Source of the DNA: Stephanodiscus triporus
Taxonomy: Eukaryota > Bacillariophyta > Thalassiosirophyceae > Thalassiosirales > Thalassiosiraceae
Assembly: GCA_036939755.1 (NCBI GenBank)
Contig: JALLAZ010000210.1
Coordinates: 1 to 19,451 of the forward strand
Direction of reading: 5' to 3'
Length of the DNA: 19,451 bases
The notes beneath the pieces were generated by a model, which saw only the letters and a program-made list of their open reading frames with translations, ran no database searches and had not been told where the DNA came from. This document shows positions 12,301-19,451 of this stretch, in pieces. Position 1 is the first letter of the stretch, and every line of letters begins with the position of its first letter. Position numbers and translations under genes: made by a program.

Positions 12301-15300
12301 ACCTCGTTTTGCACGCGCCTATCAACAGTGTATTCTATGTACGAAGACATAACTATCCCATGCATAAACGAAATACGTGCAATCCAGCTTGGTTTGCGAC
12401 AGTTGGCACTCAATCAGGTTGAATCTCCTCAGACGAGCTTGATTGTTAAAACGCAAGACGAACTCCTTGAGTATCCGTTTGGAAGCAATCAATTCATTTG
12501 TCAACTTACCAAGGAATGTTGCTCCCATGGTTTGAAGGAGCTATTGATTCGATTTGGGGCAGGTGAGGGTAGCGGCAGAAAGCAAGACACTGTTACAATT
12601 CACCGATCAATCCAATTGGCATCACTTATGCTCGTGCAGCTAGATCAAATGATGAATCATCATGAACTTGTGATTGAGAAAAATCTCCACGAGGTCAACT
12701 CAATTTTTTCTTCACTTTGCATTTCGCCAGAGGTCAACGTGGAAAAGGATGACAGCGCAACTTCCAATAGAGATTTGAGCAAAGCTGACATAGAATTTCG
12801 AGATTATTTCCCCGACCACGGTGCTGAGTTTGAGCGTATTATTGCGTTGTCATTAGATAATGATTGTGACTGCGACGAAGAGGTAGATAAGGACAAGAAC
12901 ATGAATTCCGTTGATGTACCTGAAATTTCCCAGCTATCTGATGCTGAGCTGTCACTCGCTGTATCCTTGCACAAGGAACTGTTTTCTGAGAGAAAACGAA
13001 ATCTCGATGACGAAACTAGATTACGAGCCTTCAGATGCTGTTACGAGGCAGCTAGCCATCTGGGACATTTAACAGAATGGATGGAAAAGAGTCAAGGGGA
13101 CTCATCGCATATGGGTTCCCACCTTTTGGCATTGGCACTAAGGTGTAATGTCAACAGAAGCTCATGGACGTCTATGCTAGCAAACGAGTCAGTAAAGGAT
13201 TTTCACAATGATCCTTTTCCATCAGAATCTATACGGGCTGATCTACCTTTGAGAAACCTTTTGATTCGTGTGGGCCAGCTGTTGAGAGCATTTCCAGGCC
13301 ATGCAGTGCTTGTGGTGATCGGCCAGGTCGTAGAACGAGTGCGGCAGTTGGATATTCAGGCTGTTGCATTAGGAAAAGTAATGTCAGGGTTGGAGGTCAT
13401 TTTACGCAAGGCACAGGATTGGGAACAACATGCCAGTCAACATGTGACCCTAGGGAAACCCCTGCAAGACATTAGCGCTTTGGTAGCAAGCTGGAGAAAG
13501 CTCGAGCTGCAGAGTTGGTCGCATTTGCTTACAATGCGGGAAAATCGGCGAAGCAGGCAAGCTTTTCGCCACTGGCCACGGCTGTACAGTTTGATTCATA
13601 ATATGAGAGACTCAAGCGAAGCTTCCAATGCTCCCAGCAAAAATGACACATCATCGTCTCCTAAATGGGTGTGGAAAGGGTTCCCTAAATTATCCGCTAG
13701 TTCGAGTATTGACATCGACACCAAGGGTCTGGATGACCTGGCCAAAGTTTTGGATACTTTCGTCTTGACTTCAAACATAGCTGAATTTAGGGCACGCCTG
13801 GATTTAATAGAAAGCTTCGCAAAAGAGCTGAGAAATGAATGCAAAGCCAATGGGTCAAAAAGATGTCATTTGGCTAGACTGCTTCAAGCCTTGTACAATC
13901 ATTACAATTTTTTTGCCCCGCTGTTGATGCAAACCAAAGATAAGCTCAGGGAGCCTATTGAGAAGCGCTTGAAAGACGAGGCGAAGCTGGCCAAGTGGGA
14001 TGAGCAGTCTTATTACTCATTAGCTGAGTCGAGCGAGAAAAATCATCGCAAGCTTATGAAATTCTTACGTGATTATGACGAAGCACTTGACACAACTGTC
14101 CTGACTGTACTTGAGCAAAATTTCGCCGAGGGAATCCGATCAAGTAACCAGACCCAATTAGGAGATCATGAGCCTACCACAACTGTCCCGGGAAACTCTT
14201 CACTCTTTCCAGAACTCTTCAAAGGTGAAACAACGGACAAGCGTCATGGCCTTCCTCCTAGTCAGCTGCATACACTGACTTTCACCCGGAAAGGTGACAT
14301 AAACAATGTTTCTCCAGACGATTGGCTGGCTGCTGGACTCACTGCTGACAAGTATGTGCTTAGGATTAATCATTATGCTCGGAGAATGGAATCCATTATT
14401 CCCCACAAAATCTCTTACGCCTATGATGCTGCTATCATTGCAGCTGAAATGGCAGATGCAATATTCATGAGGATAGATACTCTGAGGGAAACAAAGACGA
14501 CTAAGCAAGTGAAACAGCGTGCGTTGGTAGATTTGTTCAATTGTTTGAAGGATCAGGGTTACTGTTCCATGAAATGGTCCGTGCCATCCAGTATTCGAGA
14601 CCCTCATGCCATATTGCAGCTTCCAGTCCCTTCGTTTGGCAACCAATTGCCATGGGACAAAAGTGCCCCGGACACTCTTGAAAAGGGTGAATATTATTTT
14701 CATAGATGCCAAGTTGAGATAACAAGATTGAGGTTTGAGATTTCAATGATTGGGAGTCAATATATGAGCCTACGAGAGATGACCTTAATGCAAGGATATA
14801 GCGAATACATATTTTTCATGATTTGCCAGCAGAGATGCTCAATTGCAACCATGATTCAATCAGTTGCTAGCATTGAGTCATCAATTCATTCATACGATGG
14901 CCTAACTGACAGCATGCCTTTTCGACAGAAGAATCTCAGCGACAGCACCATCAGCTTTGAGAAGCATCTGTTGTCGTTGATTGAGGGTCTTCATCAAACT
15001 GCCCTTCTCATTAAGGAGTCATTACCATTAGTTCAGAACGATACACAGCGGGACCATGCGCGTGATACTGTGGCTATCCTAACATCTTGTGCCTCCACAC
15101 TTGAAGAAAAGTATGCACCATGCAAGGGAGAAATGCCTATCACCTACACTCAAATTCGCCATATAAGCACGAGGATGACCAACATATTAGGCTATGTCAA
15201 GTCAAAGGTATTATCGTGCATGAAAGTTTGTGGCGGCGCAATCCCCACTGCAATTTTCGACTCTTGCATGGTGGATGTAGACCAGGCACTCAGCTTAGCG

Positions 15301-18300
15301 CTATCCTACGATGAAGTTGTTGACGAATCAAAACTTGCCCCAACAAACCGCTCTGAATTACTGACCACTATTGAGATGATTTCGTCGGTAGTACAAAGCA
15401 CTCTCATAGCTGTCCAGGGTAGTGCACTATCTGCAACAAGAAACCAATGCGGAAATAAGAAAGTCTCAACAGTGTGTGGAAATCACAAAGAAATGCTAGA
15501 AGAATTCCACAATTTTCGACTCGACAGAATAAATCATGAGCTTTCTGCGATGTCACGCGCCCTTATTGGTCTACATGACGATGCATCCACCAATGCGATT
15601 TCCCGTTCTTTTTGTACAAGAGCAACAATCAGCTCACTGTCATTGGTCCAAAATGTCCTGCAACTGACGAAGGCTAAGTTAGGTGATGCACTCATCTATT
15701 ACTTAAAACATTCTAAACTGCTTTACGTCTTGCTGAGGGTATTCAGAGTTCTGATTTCGAAGGGTTTCTGTTCTGATGATGTTTCTGACGGTGGTGAAGG
15801 CGATGGAAGTGGCGGGGCAGGACAAATGAAGTTTGAAGATGATGTTGATGGCACTGGTATGGGAGAAGGAGAGGGCAAAAAAGATGTGACAGACGAACTG
15901 GAGAACGAGGAGCAGCTCTTGGGCTTGAAAGGTGATGAAGACCAGGAGGCATCATCTTCCCAAGAAAGGAAGGAGCTGAAAGAAGACGAAGTTGATACAG
16001 GAATGGAAATGGAGCAGGACTTTGAAGGTGAAAATTATGACTTTCCTGACCAGCCAGATCAAAAGGACGACACAAATAGTGATAACGAAGAAGAGCTTGA
16101 TCGGGTGAGTGAGCTGTGTTACGCATGGTATATAATATACGCCTTCTCCTTCATAATATTGGATGTGGACTCATTCCCATAACTTCATTAGGAAATGGGC
16201 GCCGGTGAAGACCCAAATGAGCAGGTAGTCGACGAAAAAATCTGGGATAATGAGGATGATTTGAAGGAAATGCAACAAGAGAATGAGAAGTTTGAAGAGA
16301 ATAGCAAAATAGCTGGTGAGCAGTTAGAGGACGAGATGCGCACTGGGGATGGAAAAGACGATGAAGATGATCCCAACAGCAAAGGATCGCAAGAGGATTC
16401 AAATCAGAAAGATACTCCCCATGATGATTCGATGGATGACAAAGCAGATCAATTGGATGCACTGATTAATGACGATACCGAGGACAAATACGAAGACAAG
16501 AATGTTGGTGTCGAGGTTAGAAATGAAAATCAAAGTGGCATTGGTGAGGAGGAGGAGGATGGAGTTGATCTAGACGATCTCAATCTCGATGACGGAGACG
16601 ACGATTCCACTGGCGCGGCAGAAGATGCTGCTAGGAACGACGAATCTGACGTGAGCATGAAACCCGATAACGACGACGTCAATCCTGATGCGGATGAAAA
16701 CTCCAACACCGAAGAAGACGCTGCTGCCGAGGGCGAAGCGGAAACGGAAGAACCGGACGCCATGGAAAAGGTTGGCGAGGGTGGCGCTGGTTTCGATGAC
16801 AACGATATCGATGAGCCCGAGGATAACGCAAACGAAACTTCCATCACACAATCAACAAAGAGCCAATATGATTCCAATGACGCACTCGGCGTCGCGGCCA
16901 TTGATGGGCAGGATACCGTCAAAGAGACACACGAAGAGAGTCCACATACAGACAAAACAGCAAATGAGAGTGGGGCGGATGAAGAAAACAAGGGCGAGGA
17001 CGAAAAGGCGACCGATGAGTCTAAGGGAGATGGTGGCGCTGGTAACGATGGCAATTGGCAAAGAGGAAAAGCTGAAGATCGAAACGACAGCCAAAACGAA
17101 GCCTTTGATGATGTGCCGAATCCATTTCGCAGTCCTGGCGACGCAGAAAAATTCTGGCACAAGAAGCTCGATATGATTCAAGACAGTCAGCAAGATCAAG
17201 AGCAACCAACCGAAAATATTGGACAAGCACAACAGGACGAAATCAAAGAGAAGGATGGGCAGTTCGAGTACACCAAAGAGGGTGAAGAAAATTGTGGCCA
17301 GGTGTTAGGCATTGCGGAAGAGGACCAAGCCAAGCAATTGGAAGACTGCACTGACGATGACTTTGAGCATCCTGATCAGGAAGGCAATAAGACAGGCATG
17401 GATATCGATATCGGAGAGAGCAAACAAATGCGGGAACAGTCGCATTCTTCAAGCTCACATCCAAACAAAGATAGCTCAGATTCTGCTGACGAATCTGAAG
17501 ATAAAAAAGAACAGCAGCAAACCCCTGATGAGAGAGCTATGGATACAGTAAATAGCATCGTAGATGAGAGCATTATAGCAACGAACAGAGCCTCAAATGA
17601 TATGACTCAGTTGCAAAACTTCGGCTCTGATGATGAAGACAATTGTGATAGTGACGGCAATATTGACGAGATAGAAGTGTCAGGAGAATTCACCCTCGAA
17701 GACATAGAAAATGCTAGGGCGTATTGGCAGCTCATACAGTCTGATACAAATAATTTGTCCAGACGGCTCTGTGAAAAACTCCGCTTAGTCATGGAGCCGC
17801 TGGTAGCAACGAAATTGCGCGGCGACTATCGAACAGGGAAACGAGTAAATATGAAGCGCATAATTGGCTACATAGCTAGTGGATACCGTAAGGACAAAAT
17901 TTGGCTCCGTCGTACGAAGCCAGCAAAGCGGGACTACAGAGTATTGATAGCAGTCGATGATTCTGAAAGTATGCAAAAGAGTCAGGCTGGGGACATGGCA
18001 CTCCGAGCGTTGGCAACTTTAGCTAATGGAATGAGCCAACTGGAAATAGGTCAACTAGGTATTGCCAGCTTCGGAGAAGATATGAAGCTTCTTCATCCAT
18101 TCAACATTCCTTTTACATCCGAAAGTGGTATCAACATTGTGAGCAACTTCAAATTTGATGCAAAACGGACGAGGACTGCGCTCTGTGTTGAGAGCTCAAT
18201 AGCAGCCCTTGAAGGAGCTCGCAGCGTGTCATCATCAATGCAGCTAGTCTTCATGATTAGCGACGGTCGCATAGAGAGAGATAGCAGAACAAAACTGCGC

Positions 18301-18576
18301 CGTTTGATCCGTCAGATGGCCGAGAACAATATGCTTATGGTTATGATAATTGTTGAGGGCGAGGAGAACGGATCATCGAGTAAGAGCAGTGAGAGTATCC
18401 TCAACATGAAAGAGGTTTCATTTGTGAACGGCAAGCCACAAATCAAGCTCTTCATTGAAGATTACCCATTTCCATACTATTTGGTGGTTGCGGACTTGGC
18501 TGCTCTCCCAGAGATATTGGGAGATTGTCTCCGGCAGTGGTTTGAAATGTTGGCACAAATCCAAAATGCAGCGTGA
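310..18576 (+). CDS. MDN1: Midasin (MDN1/Rea1), six-module dynein-like AAA+ ATPase for 60S ribosome maturation; nine exons, complete
   Basis: Coding join: 310-3283, 3378-3673, 3771-3937, 4015-5767, 5862-6444, 6524-7406, 7487-7946, 8035-16104, 16192-18576; 5,856 residues. Six P-loops are visible: GPPGSGKS 609-616, GETGCGKT 989-996, GPTSAGKT 1422-1429, GDTGCGKT 1724-1731, GSPGVGKT 2211-2218 and GPTSGGKS 2533-2540. A long linker (about 2900-4950), an Asp/Glu-rich tail (about 4950-5570) and a C-terminal MIDAS domain with DDSES at 5651-5655 follow. This order is unique to midasin. The family removes Ytm1 and Rsa4 from nucleolar and nucleoplasmic pre-60S particles by ATP hydrolysis. The protein is slightly longer than the yeast (about 4,900) and human (about 5,600) proteins as I recall them. 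The start is ATG 310, with an in-frame TAA directly before it at 307-309. ATG 325 (residue 6, GCCATGG) has a better context and could be the true start. The family call is near certain; single splice sites are slightly less so. Confidence 0.96.
637..690 (+). repeat. Asp-coding GAC/GAT tract in MDN1 exon 1
   Basis: It encodes seven Asp, Gly-His, six Asp, then Glu-Glu-Asp (residues 110-127). GAC and GAT codons alternate irregularly, so this is not a pure microsatellite. It is a low-complexity insert in the N-terminal domain. Confidence 0.85.
1102..1138 (+). repeat. GCA microsatellite coding for poly-Ala in MDN1 exon 1
   Basis: Eight pure GCA codons (1102-1125) are followed by TCA, two GCA and TCA. 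They encode an Ala/Ser run at residues 265-276. A pure repeat of this kind is prone to length changes in steps of one codon. Confidence 0.9.
1321..1338 (+). repeat. (GAT)6 microsatellite coding for six Asp
   Basis: Six pure GAT codons encode Asp338-343 in the N-terminal domain. It is the third simple-sequence insert within about 230 residues. Confidence 0.88.
3284..3377 (+). other. MDN1: MDN1 intron 1 (94 nt, phase 1)
   Basis: The donor is GTAAGT and the acceptor is CAG. Removing it joins G at 3283 to GA at 3378-3379 and rebuilds the AAA2 P-loop GETGCGKT. Reading through gives Lys-Tyr-stop at once. Confidence 0.95.
3378..3673 (+). other. MDN1: MDN1 exon 2: AAA2 P-loop and start of its insert
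   Basis: Encodes residues 992-1090. It starts with the second half of the AAA2 Walker A (CGKTTL) and continues with LLGGYKPLE, which lies after the P-loop. It then enters the long segment between Walker A and Walker B. About 155 residues separate Walker A from Walker B in AAA2, roughly twice the spacing in AAA3 (60 residues). This matches the helix-2 insert of AAA2 that is reported in yeast to sit over the ring pore and hold the enzyme in an inhibited state. The insert assignment is inferred from position, not from sequence identity. Confidence 0.9.
3674..3770 (+). other. MDN1: MDN1 intron 2 (97 nt, phase 0)
   Basis: The donor is GTGAGT after Lys1090 and the acceptor is TAG. It lies within the AAA2 insert, so no conserved motif fixes this junction. 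It is supported by splice signals and by the open frame restored in exon 3. Reading through gives a stop at 3701-3703. Confidence 0.82.
3771..3937 (+). other. MDN1: MDN1 exon 3: AAA2 insert up to Walker B
   Basis: Encodes residues 1091-1145 and two bases of Trp1146. It reads as a charged, probably helical stretch ending in FTEGALVDAIRTGKW, the usual run-up to a midasin Walker B. At 167 nt it is the shortest exon. Its open frame and the match at its 3' end make it secure. Confidence 0.88.
3938..4014 (+). other. MDN1: MDN1 intron 3 (77 nt, phase 2)
   Basis: The donor is GTAAGA and the acceptor is AAG. It splits the codon of Trp1146 and restores GKWVLLDEINLA, the AAA2 Walker B. Reading through gives TGG then TAA at once. 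This is the shortest of the eight introns. Confidence 0.94.
4015..5767 (+). other. MDN1: MDN1 exon 4: rest of AAA2, all of AAA3, first half of AAA4 P-loop
   Basis: Encodes residues 1146-1730. AAA2 continues with Walker B VLLDEINLA (D1150, E1151), sensor-1 LFAAMNPATD and the arginine-finger stretch SSIRSRFTE. AAA3 has Walker A GPTSAGKT 1422-1429, Walker B VILDELNLA (D1489, E1490), sensor-1 FATQNPAG and an FRNRF arginine-finger stretch. The exon ends with LLVGDTGCGK, where K1730 is the P-loop lysine of AAA4. AAA2 and AAA3 keep every residue expected of active ATPase sites. Confidence 0.94.
5768..5861 (+). other. MDN1: MDN1 intron 4 (94 nt, phase 0)
   Basis: The donor is GTAAAT and the acceptor is TAG. 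It lies between the P-loop Lys1730 and Thr1731 of AAA4; joining gives GDTGCGKTTVVQLL. Reading through ends at a TAA at 5807-5809. Confidence 0.95.
5862..6444 (+). other. MDN1: MDN1 exon 5: AAA4 from P-loop threonine to Walker B
   Basis: Encodes residues 1731-1924 and one base of Val1925. After TTVVQLL it reads TETSDIIGGFRPVRGR and then a long insert. About 190 residues separate Walker A from Walker B, the largest such gap in this protein. The insert holds a basic cluster KKRRK at 1850-1854 inside a Ser/Thr-rich stretch, a candidate monopartite nuclear localisation signal. Walker B is LLLLDEMSLAEDA (D1916, E1917), just before the exon end. A long AAA4 helix-2 insert is known in the family; the nuclear signal is an inference. 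Confidence 0.93.
6445..6523 (+). other. MDN1: MDN1 intron 5 (79 nt, phase 1)
   Basis: The donor is GTGAGC and the acceptor is CAG. It splits Val1925 and restores AEDAVLERLNSVLEP after the AAA4 Walker B. It contains no stop in the incoming frame, but its length shifts the frame and a TGA follows at 6588-6590. Confidence 0.93.
6524..7406 (+). other. MDN1: MDN1 exon 6: end of AAA4 and P-loop of AAA5
   Basis: Encodes residues 1925-2218 and two bases of Ser2219. AAA4 ends with sensor-1 IFATMNPGGDFG and the arginine-finger stretch PALRSRFTEIW, followed by its lid region. The AAA5 P-loop GSPGVGKT is at 2211-2218. The first part also holds an acidic, Ser/Asp-rich loop before the sensor-1 strand. Confidence 0.93.
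7407..7486 (+). other. MDN1: MDN1 intron 6 (80 nt, phase 2)
   Basis: The donor is GTAATC and the acceptor is CAG. It splits Ser2219, the residue after the AAA5 P-loop GSPGVGKT, and restores GKTSLISALAKASGHN. Reading through gives AGG then TAA. The donor is the weakest of the eight, but the join is fixed by the P-loop. Confidence 0.92.
7487..7946 (+). other. MDN1: MDN1 exon 7: AAA5 core
   Basis: Encodes residues 2219-2372. It contains LSEQTDISDLMG after the P-loop, a short acidic/Ser loop, Walker B WVLLDELNLA (D2288, E2289), sensor-1 IFAAQNPLSQG and the arginine-finger stretch SFLNRFTKVY. All ATPase residues expected of an active module are present. Confidence 0.93.
7947..8034 (+). other. MDN1: MDN1 intron 7 (88 nt, phase 0)
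   Basis: The donor is GTAAGA and the acceptor is CAG. It lies between Gln2372 and Phe2373; joining gives VATQFPSIPGEIVEKM, which fits the lid of AAA5. Reading through gives a TAG at 7956-7958. Confidence 0.92.
8035..16104 (+). other. MDN1: MDN1 exon 8: AAA5 lid, AAA6, linker, start of acidic tail (8,070 nt without an intron)
   Basis: Encodes residues 2373-5062. AAA6 has Walker A GPTSGGKS 2533-2540, a long spacer, and a degenerate Walker B WLHLENVN (W2697, E2701, N2702) instead of the usual hydrophobic-DE. Its sensor-1 reads LFLSMNTG, followed by RAMRNRCIEV. From about 2900 to 4950 comes a helix-rich linker with no other domain I recognise; in known midasins this part forms the stalk that remodels on nucleotide turnover. 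From about residue 4953 the sequence becomes acidic and Gly-rich, with the family hallmark GMGEGEGKKDVTDEL and ENEEQL. The exon ends at LDR, before intron 8. Confidence 0.94.
16105..16191 (+). other. MDN1: MDN1 intron 8 (87 nt, phase 0)
   Basis: The donor is GTGAGT after Arg5062 and the acceptor is TAG. Joining gives LDREMGAGEDPNEQ, which matches the acidic tail of the family. It is the only intron whose length is a multiple of three, but it carries an in-frame TAA at 16180-16182 after 25 codons. Confidence 0.93.
16192..18576 (+). other. MDN1: MDN1 exon 9: Asp/Glu-rich tail and MIDAS domain
   Basis: Encodes residues 5063-5856. Up to about 5570 it is Asp/Glu-rich and low in hydrophobic residues, the flexible tether of the family. 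The MIDAS domain then follows. Preceding landmarks are LRGDYRTGKRVNMKR and KDKIWLRRTKPAKRDY. The metal site is DDSES (D5651, S5653, S5655), with Thr5722 or Thr5724 in KRTRTAL and D5753 in MISDGR. The tail ends in DYPFPYYLVVADLAALPEIL and RQWFEML, as in known midasins. In yeast this domain binds the ubiquitin-like domains of Ytm1 and Rsa4 through a metal-bridged glutamate; the intact site predicts the same here. Confidence 0.96.
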
Positions 18577-18663
18577 TCGTTCACTTTCTGAATAGTCAGC
18601 ATAATGGATTCAAATTAATGTTCTGTTTGGATGGGAACTTCTTCTTGGGGGATTTCCTCCTCT

Positions 18664-18669
18664 AATAAA
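18664..18669 (+). terminator. Candidate poly(A) signal AATAAA
   Basis: An AATAAA hexamer lies 87 bases after the MDN1 stop codon, at a plausible distance for 3' end formation. Many unicellular algae do not depend strictly on this hexamer, so the call is tentative. Confidence 0.35.
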
Positions 18670-18731
18670 AAGAGTATATGGTATTATCTTCGAGTTAGTT
18701 CCGTTATTTCTACCAAGTAGAGTAGTATTTT

Positions 18732-18749
18732 CTAGAATTTAAGTTCTAG
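18732..18749. repeat. 18-base palindrome CTAGAATTTAAGTTCTAG
   Basis: The arms pair over 18 bases with one mismatched pair that would be G-U in RNA on the + strand. It lies 63 bases after the AATAAA. It may help 3' end formation or be chance in an AT-rich stretch. Confidence 0.5.
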
Positions 18750-18785
18750 CTTCTACTAGATAAAATAGAGTGGAATCTCAATACG

Positions 18786-18828
18786 TGGCTAAAAACTAAA
18801 AACCCGTACACACCTCAATTTTTAGCCA
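18786..18828. repeat. Inverted repeat TGGCTAAAAA / TTTTTAGCCA
   Basis: Perfect 10-base arms (18786-18795 and 18819-18828) are separated by 23 bases. It could form a hairpin, mark a transcript end or be the ends of a tiny non-autonomous element. No target-site duplication is obvious. Confidence 0.6.
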
Positions 18829-19013
18829 GGTTACTTCAGCTATTGTTGCACTGGGAAGCATGATAAAAATACTTTTATTCTATCTACCCTCCTATCTAGC
18901 ATGACCGAACAAAAAATCAATCAGTCAGGGCAACACAAACTCTACATACCCCAAAACTTTTGTGTGTGCTTACTCTACATGCACACATCAAAAACAAAAA
19001 TGCCAACCATGGG

Positions 19014-19093
19014 GACGTCCGCCATGGCCTCTTCTGCCGCCCATTCCGGCACAACGCGCGTGGTTGCTACATGTTGGGCAACGCCGGGCACGC
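19014..19093. repeat. Diverged direct repeat, copy A (80 nt)
   Basis: It aligns with 19175-19271. The first 31 bases (starting GACGTCCGCCA) match at 25 positions, and the last 49 (starting TCCGGCACAA) match at 36, counted by eye. Copy B has 17 extra bases between the two blocks. The spacer between copies is 81 bases. Most mismatches in the second block are transitions, so the duplication looks old. Confidence 0.7.
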
Positions 19094-19174
19094 TTTTTTT
19101 ATTTCGCGAGGGGGGGTGAGTTCTACTATACTTTTGATCAGTGCATTTTAAAGCAATTTTTTCCTAACACGGGC

Positions 19175-19271
19175 GACGTCCGCCACAGCCTATGCTGCCA
19201 CCCGTGACTGTCTGTCGCCTGATCCGGCACAATACTCGTGCTCGCCACATTATGGACGATGCTGGGCATGC
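19175..19271. repeat. Diverged direct repeat, copy B (97 nt)
   Basis: This is the partner of copy A, with a 17-base insertion after the first 31 bases. The shared blocks start GACGTCCGCCA and TCCGGCACAA, and the copy ends in GGGCATGC where copy A has GGGCACGC. Confidence 0.7.
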
Positions 19272-19406
19272 ATGATTTGCTTCAATTTGCGCTGTGTCAT
19301 TGTCTGGGGTGCCAAATAGGTGATCCATTTAAACAAATGATAAGGGCAGGGCTGAAGCCTTAGGCGCCCGCCATTTTTTTAAACTCAAACAACAACCAAC
19401 CAAAAG

Positions 19407-19451
19407 ATGGCATTCGCGGTGGGGGGATATTGGGGATGGTGCGCGACCATG
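19407..19451 (+). CDS. Possible 5' end of a downstream gene, cut by the window edge
   Basis: The ATG at 19407 follows an A/C-rich leader (CAACCAACCAAAAG) and has A at -3 and G at +4, a good eukaryotic start context. The frame stays open for 15 codons (MAFAVGGYWGWCATM) to the end of the window. That is too short to recognise or to trust; it may be chance. Confidence 0.15.
   Translation, partial: MAFAVGGYWGWCATM

Larger units (their letters stand above)
18577..19451. other. 3' flank of MDN1, no complete gene recognised
   Basis: It holds a candidate poly(A) signal, two inverted repeats (18732-18749 and 18786-18828), a diverged direct repeat (19014-19093 and 19175-19271) and a possible gene start at 19407. 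The short open frames between 18901 and 19207 overlap the repeat and resemble no protein I know. No tRNA or rRNA was seen. Confidence 0.6.

Noticed and set aside
16105..16191. Intron 8 as coding sequence, since it is open for 25 codons
   Set aside because: It ends in TAA before the MIDAS domain, has clear GT and AG ends, and its hydrophobic reading is unlike the acidic tail on both sides.
16530..17162. A 210-residue Ser-rich open frame on the - strand
   Set aside because: It is the antisense shadow of the Asp/Glu-rich codons of exon 9, biased in composition and without a recognisable domain.
310..18576. The large open frames (310-3294, 4166-5809, 6439-7410, 7413-7958, 8068-16182, 16195-18576) as separate genes or a bacterial MoxR/VWA operon
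   Set aside because: Each break has GT-AG splice signals, and joining across it restores Walker motifs or known midasin sequence in frame. The ordered six AAA modules, linker, acidic tail and MIDAS domain belong to one protein.
18901..19207. Three overlapping short + strand open frames in the 3' flank
   Set aside because: They overlap one another and the direct repeat, have odd composition and match nothing I recognise. They may be relics at most.

Overview
The window holds one very large eukaryotic protein-coding gene on the + strand plus its flanks. It encodes midasin (MDN1/Rea1), the giant AAA+ ATPase that strips assembly factors from pre-60S ribosomal particles. Joining nine exons across eight short GT-AG introns (77-97 nt) gives one uninterrupted reading frame from ATG 310 to TGA 18574-18576: 17,571 coding nt, 5,856 residues. 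All exon joins restore family motifs, and all phases agree.

Organism: a nucleus with spliceosomal introns. Short introns, a compact gene, moderate GC content and simple-sequence Asp and Ala tracts would suit a unicellular alga, such as a diatom or another stramenopile. That placement is an inference at low to moderate confidence; nothing in the window fixes the taxon.

Layout: 1-309 is 5' flank or 5' UTR, with a near-perfect palindrome at 223-253. Exon 1 (310-3283) encodes an N-terminal domain with homopolymer inserts and AAA1. Exons 2-7 (3378-7946) encode AAA2 to AAA5, and seven of the eight introns fall between 3284 and 8034. Exon 8 (8035-16104) is an 8,070-nt intronless block with AAA6, the long linker and the start of the acidic tail. 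Exon 9 (16192-18576) carries most of the Asp/Glu-rich tail and the C-terminal MIDAS (VWA-type) domain. From 18577 to 19451 I see no convincing complete gene. That stretch has an AATAAA, two hairpin-forming inverted repeats, a diverged direct repeat (19014-19093 and 19175-19271) and a possible start of a further gene at 19407.

How the parts work together, from what is known of the family: six AAA modules in one chain form a pseudo-hexameric ring, and the linker and flexible acidic tether carry the MIDAS domain. The MIDAS domain grips the ubiquitin-like domains of Ytm1/WDR12 and Rsa4/NLE1 on pre-60S particles so that ATP hydrolysis can pull them off.

I found no undescribed multi-gene system. 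The points most worth a second look are the placement of introns on the Walker motifs, the premature stop that every retained intron would create, and the repeats in the flanks.
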